DNA from: Apiotrichum sp. Y4204
Taxonomy: Eukaryota; Basidiomycota; Tremellomycetes; Trichosporonales; Trichosporonaceae
Direction: 5' to 3'
DNA length: 64,000 nucleotides
NCBI GenBank assembly: GCA_025531455.1
Contig: JAMYHL010000011.1
Span: forward strand, 62,001-126,000
The translations under genes were made by a program, and so were the position numbers. Positions 60,875 to 64,000 of this stretch are shown piece by piece (positions within the stretch are counted from its first letter, which is position 1; each line of letters begins with the position of its first letter). Below the pieces are notes generated by a model. That model saw nothing but the letters and a program-made list of their open reading frames with translations. It was not told the origin of the DNA and ran no database searches.

Positions 60875-63343
60875 ATGTCTACCCACGCCTTCAAGGCGGA
60901 TTGGATGGGTGATCAAGATTCCAAGTCCCAGTCACCCAACAAGGGCAGCTCGGCCTCCAATAGTTGGCAAAGTCTCGGTTGGTTGCTTCTTTTCAACTTG
61001 CTATTCTCTCGCGTTGCTCAGATGTTCTGACGACAGGTGTCTCGACAAAGCTTGTTCGAGCTTTGAATTTGAGAGGCTTCAAATCTCCAACTCCAATCCA
61101 ACGAGCCACCATTCCTGTCGCACTGTCCACTCCCCCTCGCGACGTTCTGGGCATGGCGCGTACCGGGTCGGGAAAAACGCTTGCCTATCTGATACCTTTA
61201 CTTCAATGCTTGGGGGTACGTCGCCCTGATAGCACGGGTATTAGAGCTATCATCTTGTGTCCAGCAAGAGAGCTTGCTCTGCAAGTTCTCAAAGTAGGCA
61301 AGGACCTCGCACGCAGTTTCGGAACTGGTTCTGCTGCGCTTCGATGGTCCCTGGTAATGGGAGGAGAATCACTGGAAGCTCAATTCGAAGCAATGTCCAA
61401 CAACCCGGATATGTACGTGTATCCAAAGGAAGGAAATATGTATTCTCTGACCTCAGCGTTATCGCGACACCGGGCCGCCTGCTTCACTTGGCGGTAGAGA
61501 TGGACCTAGATTTGCGAACTGTTGAGATTGTCATCTACGACGAGGCCGACCGGCAAGTGCAGAGGTGTTTTGTGTTTACTGATATCAGTTTGTTCGAAAT
61601 GGGCTTTGAGCAGCAGTTACACGAAATCTTGCATCGTTTGCCAGCCAATCGGCACAGTTTGTTATTCTCAGCGACTTTGCCTTCCTCACTGGCTGAGTTT
61701 GCGAAGGCTGGTTTGCACAATCCTCAGTTCCTCCGCCTGGATACCGAACACCGAATCAGTCCAGATTTGAACATCGCATTTTTTTCAGTGAAGCCTGACG
61801 AAAAGGATGCGGCCCTTTTGCTGCTTCTTAGGGACGTAATCAAAGTACCTTTCGGCAACGCGGGAAAGGAAGGTTCACCCAAGGCGATTGTGTTTGCGTC
61901 CACCAAGCATCACGTCGAATACCTCTCAGTTCTGCTCAATGCCGCCGGGTATCGAGCGTCGTACATTTATGGATCGTTGGACCAGTTGGCGCGCCAACAG
62001 CAGTTGAGGAGCTTTCGGGAAGGCCAGACCGACCTCCTCATCGTGACTGATGTGGCCGCACGAGGACTAGACATTCCAGCAATGGGTCACGTCATCAACT
62101 TCGATTTCCCCTCAGGTGTCCGTGTTTTTGTTCATCGCGTCGGTCGTACAGCTCGTGCGGGGCAGCAGGGCCACGCGTGGACGTTAGTCACCAGAGACGA
62201 CGTGCCGTACCTGCACGACTTGGAAACCTTCCTTGAAAGGCCCTTGACGAATAGCGACCTTTTCGGAGCGGCCCCTCGCGACAGTTTAGAGTCTATGGTG
62301 GAGTATATTCGTCAGAGCCTTGACATATCGGAAGCCCAACTGGGCCCGCTCCGTGAAGTGATGTCAAGAGGGCAATCGATGTTCGAACGATCACGTTCGA
62401 AAGCAAGCCGTGAAGCTTATAGATCGGCGAAGTCAACGCAGTCGACAGCATTCGGCGCTCAAGCACCCGTTCATCCTGCTTTTGGTGACTCAGATAAAGA
62501 GTCCAATGGTCATTTGAAGCAACTTTTAACAACCATTCACGCCTACAATCCAACGGAAACAGTCTTCGAGATAGGCTCCCATGGGAAAGACGCCAGCAAC
62601 ATTTTGATGAAGAACCGCCGAAAGACCATTGCTCAACATCAAGCTCGTTCGAATATGAAACGCAGCTTGGACAGTGAATCCGACCATGAAGGGGATCATC
62701 ATGAACATTCTGTATGTGAGGGGCGGTGGTCAGTGAACTGATATTCAGACTTCGCGTCCAATGACTGCCAAACGCTCCTATCGTGATCCGAATTTCTTCC
62801 TACCCCACGAAAATGTTGAAACTAACAGAGACAAAGGGTAAGTTCGGTCGGAAAGACAGCACAGAGTGATTCTCATTACCAACAGCTACTCTCTTTGTGA
62901 TGGAACGTCATTCGCCGAACAGGCGCGTTCGGCAACCCTTGATCTGAACGGCGATGAGGGGGAGGCGCAGCGAGCCCAAAAGGCCAGCCAACTCAAATGG
63001 GACCGCAAGAAGAAACGATTCGTCAAGGGCGATGGAATTGGGAGTAACAACGAGAAGATGATCCGCACCGAAAGCGGCGCGTTGCTCCCAGCATCTTTCA
63101 AGAGTGGGAGGTTTCAAGAATGGAAGCAACGCACCAAGAACTCCCCTCGCAGCGATGCAGTTTCGCATTCCGGCCGCCATGCTGGAGCATCAGGGCGCCG
63201 TTCCGCTAAAGAACTGGCAACTGCAGAGACCATACTGAGGACGCGAAAGGAGAAAATGAAGGTGCGTTTGTCTTCGAAACAATTGGAGCTACTAACAGCA
63301 GCGTAAACAGAAAAACGGACGAACGTCGAAGAAACGATCGTAG
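60875..63343 (+). CDS. DBP10: DEAD-box RNA helicase DBP10 (DDX54-like)
   Basis: A nucleolar ATP-dependent RNA helicase for 60S biogenesis. ATG at 60875 opens MSTHAFKADWMGDQDSK. After an intron come LNLRGFKSPTPIQR (Q motif), MARTGSGKTLAYLIP (Walker A), CPARELALQ (Ia), VIATPGRLLH (Ib), DEADRLFEMGF (II), LLFSATLPSSL (III), IVFASTKHH (IV), TDVAARGLDIP (V) and HRVGRTARAGQQG (VI). Motif II is rebuilt across a 36-nt intron (61553-61588) that starts with GC (GCAAGT) rather than GT. The C-terminus has the basic DBP10CT region (KKRFVKGDGIG; TESGALLPASFKSGRFQEWK). The last exon gives RKQKNGRTSKKRS and TAG at 63341-63343. Length is about 750 residues. Confidence 0.93.
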
Positions 63344-63706
63344 TTGCGTTTTGGTTGCGACACTTTTCACCAGGATGGGAATAAAGCTTGGTATGGATGT
63401 TCCACTTGCGAGAACTTAGTAAGAAAGCCACTTGTAAGCCTACAACCAACTGCTCCAAGCTCCAACCGTGTACCGTGTAGTAATATGCGCTCAGATTGCT
63501 GCGACGGGTTTGCGTTTATAGATGCTCTGGTAGTCCAGAGTCTAGTTTTATTCACCTTCAATACTAATTCATCATTGGGCTACGAATAAATCATCACCAG
63601 GCCACAAAATGAGTTACTGGAAGAGTCAGCATATCTATCAGCGGAAGAACTAACACTTATGCGAAAACTCTTGACTTGCGTGCGTAGCGATGGAAGTCGT
63701 CATCGC
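63344..63706. other. Convergent gap between DBP10 and the pheromone gene
   Basis: About 360 bases with no coding signal, containing the two 3' untranslated regions. Confidence 0.5.
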
Positions 63707-63796
63707 TTAGGCGATGGTGCAGGAGCCGTAGTCGTAGAGACGGTCGTCCTCGTAGTTGCGAGGGGCCTCGATGGTGGTGGCAGTGAAGGCGTCCAT
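63707..63796 (-). CDS. Lipopeptide mating pheromone precursor with CaaX box
   Basis: A complete 29-residue reading frame: ATG at 63796-63794, TAA at 63709-63707. It begins MDAFTATTIEAPRN and ends YGSCTIA, where CTIA is a CaaX box for farnesylation, AAX removal and carboxyl methylation. The MDAFTA opening and the EAPRN middle are close to the pheromone precursors of Cryptococcus and relatives (from memory). The mature peptide is probably the C-terminal part ending in the modified cysteine; the N-terminal cut site cannot be fixed from sequence. A TATATAA box lies about 100 bases upstream. It is the only such frame I found in the window; related species often carry two to four copies, so more may lie beyond the right edge. 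The product is secreted and sensed by STE3 of the other mating type. Confidence 0.9.
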   Translation of the reverse strand: MDAFTATTIEAPRNYEDDRLYDYGSCTIA

Positions 63797-64000
63797 GTTG
63801 GCTGGATTGGTTTGGTTGTAAGAGTAAGAGGGAAGCTGGAAGGAGGAGAGGTAAGGAGCGTTGGTTTGAGGACAAGAAGCGGCCCCAAGGACAGGGTTAT
63901 ATATCGTTTTCGGGATTCTGAGCAATCCTTTCTTTGTACCATTTCGCCTTTGCGAGCTGGTATCACAAGCACATCTATGGCTAACAAAGCGCTTCGTTGC
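63797..64000 (-). promoter_or_regulatory. Pheromone gene promoter and leader
   Basis: Read on the minus strand, TATATAA lies at 63903-63897. Two ACAAAG words, the core of HMG-type pheromone response elements in basidiomycetes (ACAAAGGGA of Ustilago Prf1), lie at 63937-63932 (minus) and 63984-63989 (plus). The leader between TATA and ATG is rich in C and A. Function is inferred. Confidence 0.55.

Noticed and set aside
1..64000. CRISPR arrays, rRNA operons, complete transposons or retroelements
   Set aside because: No spaced repeats, rRNA blocks, reverse transcriptase, integrase or transposase motifs were seen on either strand.

Overview
This window is nuclear DNA of a basidiomycete fungus, most likely a tremellomycete (the class of Cryptococcus, Kwoniella, Tremella and Trichosporon). 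Genes are split by many very short introns, mostly 34-60 nt with GTRNGT donors and CTAAC/CTGAC-like branch points. Gene spacing is tight. The decisive signals are a STE3-type pheromone receptor, a 29-residue CaaX lipopeptide pheromone precursor that begins MDAFTA as in tremellomycete precursors, and a homeodomain mating-type gene. They lie among genes known from the Cryptococcus MAT locus: RPL22, MYO2, STE11, IKS1 and STE20.

The window therefore reads as a fused mating-type (MAT) locus. The homeodomain (HD) gene is at 6.2-7.3 kb. The pheromone/receptor (P/R) part is at about 54.5-63.8 kb. In many basidiomycetes these two modules are unlinked (tetrapolar); here both are on one 58-kb stretch.

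Layout, left to right: gene-free DNA; a broken secreted class 3 lipase (1.0-2.0 kb); a vacuolar amino-acid transporter (2.9-5.7); the HD gene (6.2-7.3); ribosomal protein eL22 (7.4-8.0, minus); a ferric reductase (8.3-10.5, minus); a small methyltransferase (11.0-11.7); a LisH-WD40 protein of the SIF2/TBL1 type (11.8-14.2, minus); a TMEM115-like Golgi protein (15.0-16.2); a KRE6/SKN1 glucan-synthesis protein (16.3-18.5, minus); 2.7 kb without a gene; RPN6 (21.2-22.9); ATG7 (23.5-25.9); NDC80 (26.3-28.6); 2.1 kb without a gene; class V myosin (30.7-36.3); TSR1 (37.3-40.2); STE11 (40.2-44.1, minus); IKS1 (45.0-47.1, minus); a Munc13-like protein (48.2-52.5); 2 kb of low-complexity DNA; a PH-CRIB PAK kinase, STE20/CLA4 (54.5-56.8); STE3 (57.2-58.2, minus); REI1 (58.8-60.2, minus); the helicase DBP10 (60.9-63.3); and the pheromone gene (63.7-63.8, minus).

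Pheromone, receptor, PAK kinase and MAPKKK together form the mating response pathway. The HD protein would normally act after cell fusion by pairing with a partner HD protein from the other mating type. Most of the remaining genes are housekeeping (ribosome, proteasome, kinetochore, autophagy) and would be passengers in a region where recombination may be reduced. All intron boundaries were read by eye from splice consensus and protein-family continuity. Ends of multi-exon genes are firm where stated and approximate for IKS1, the ferric reductase and the STE3 tail.
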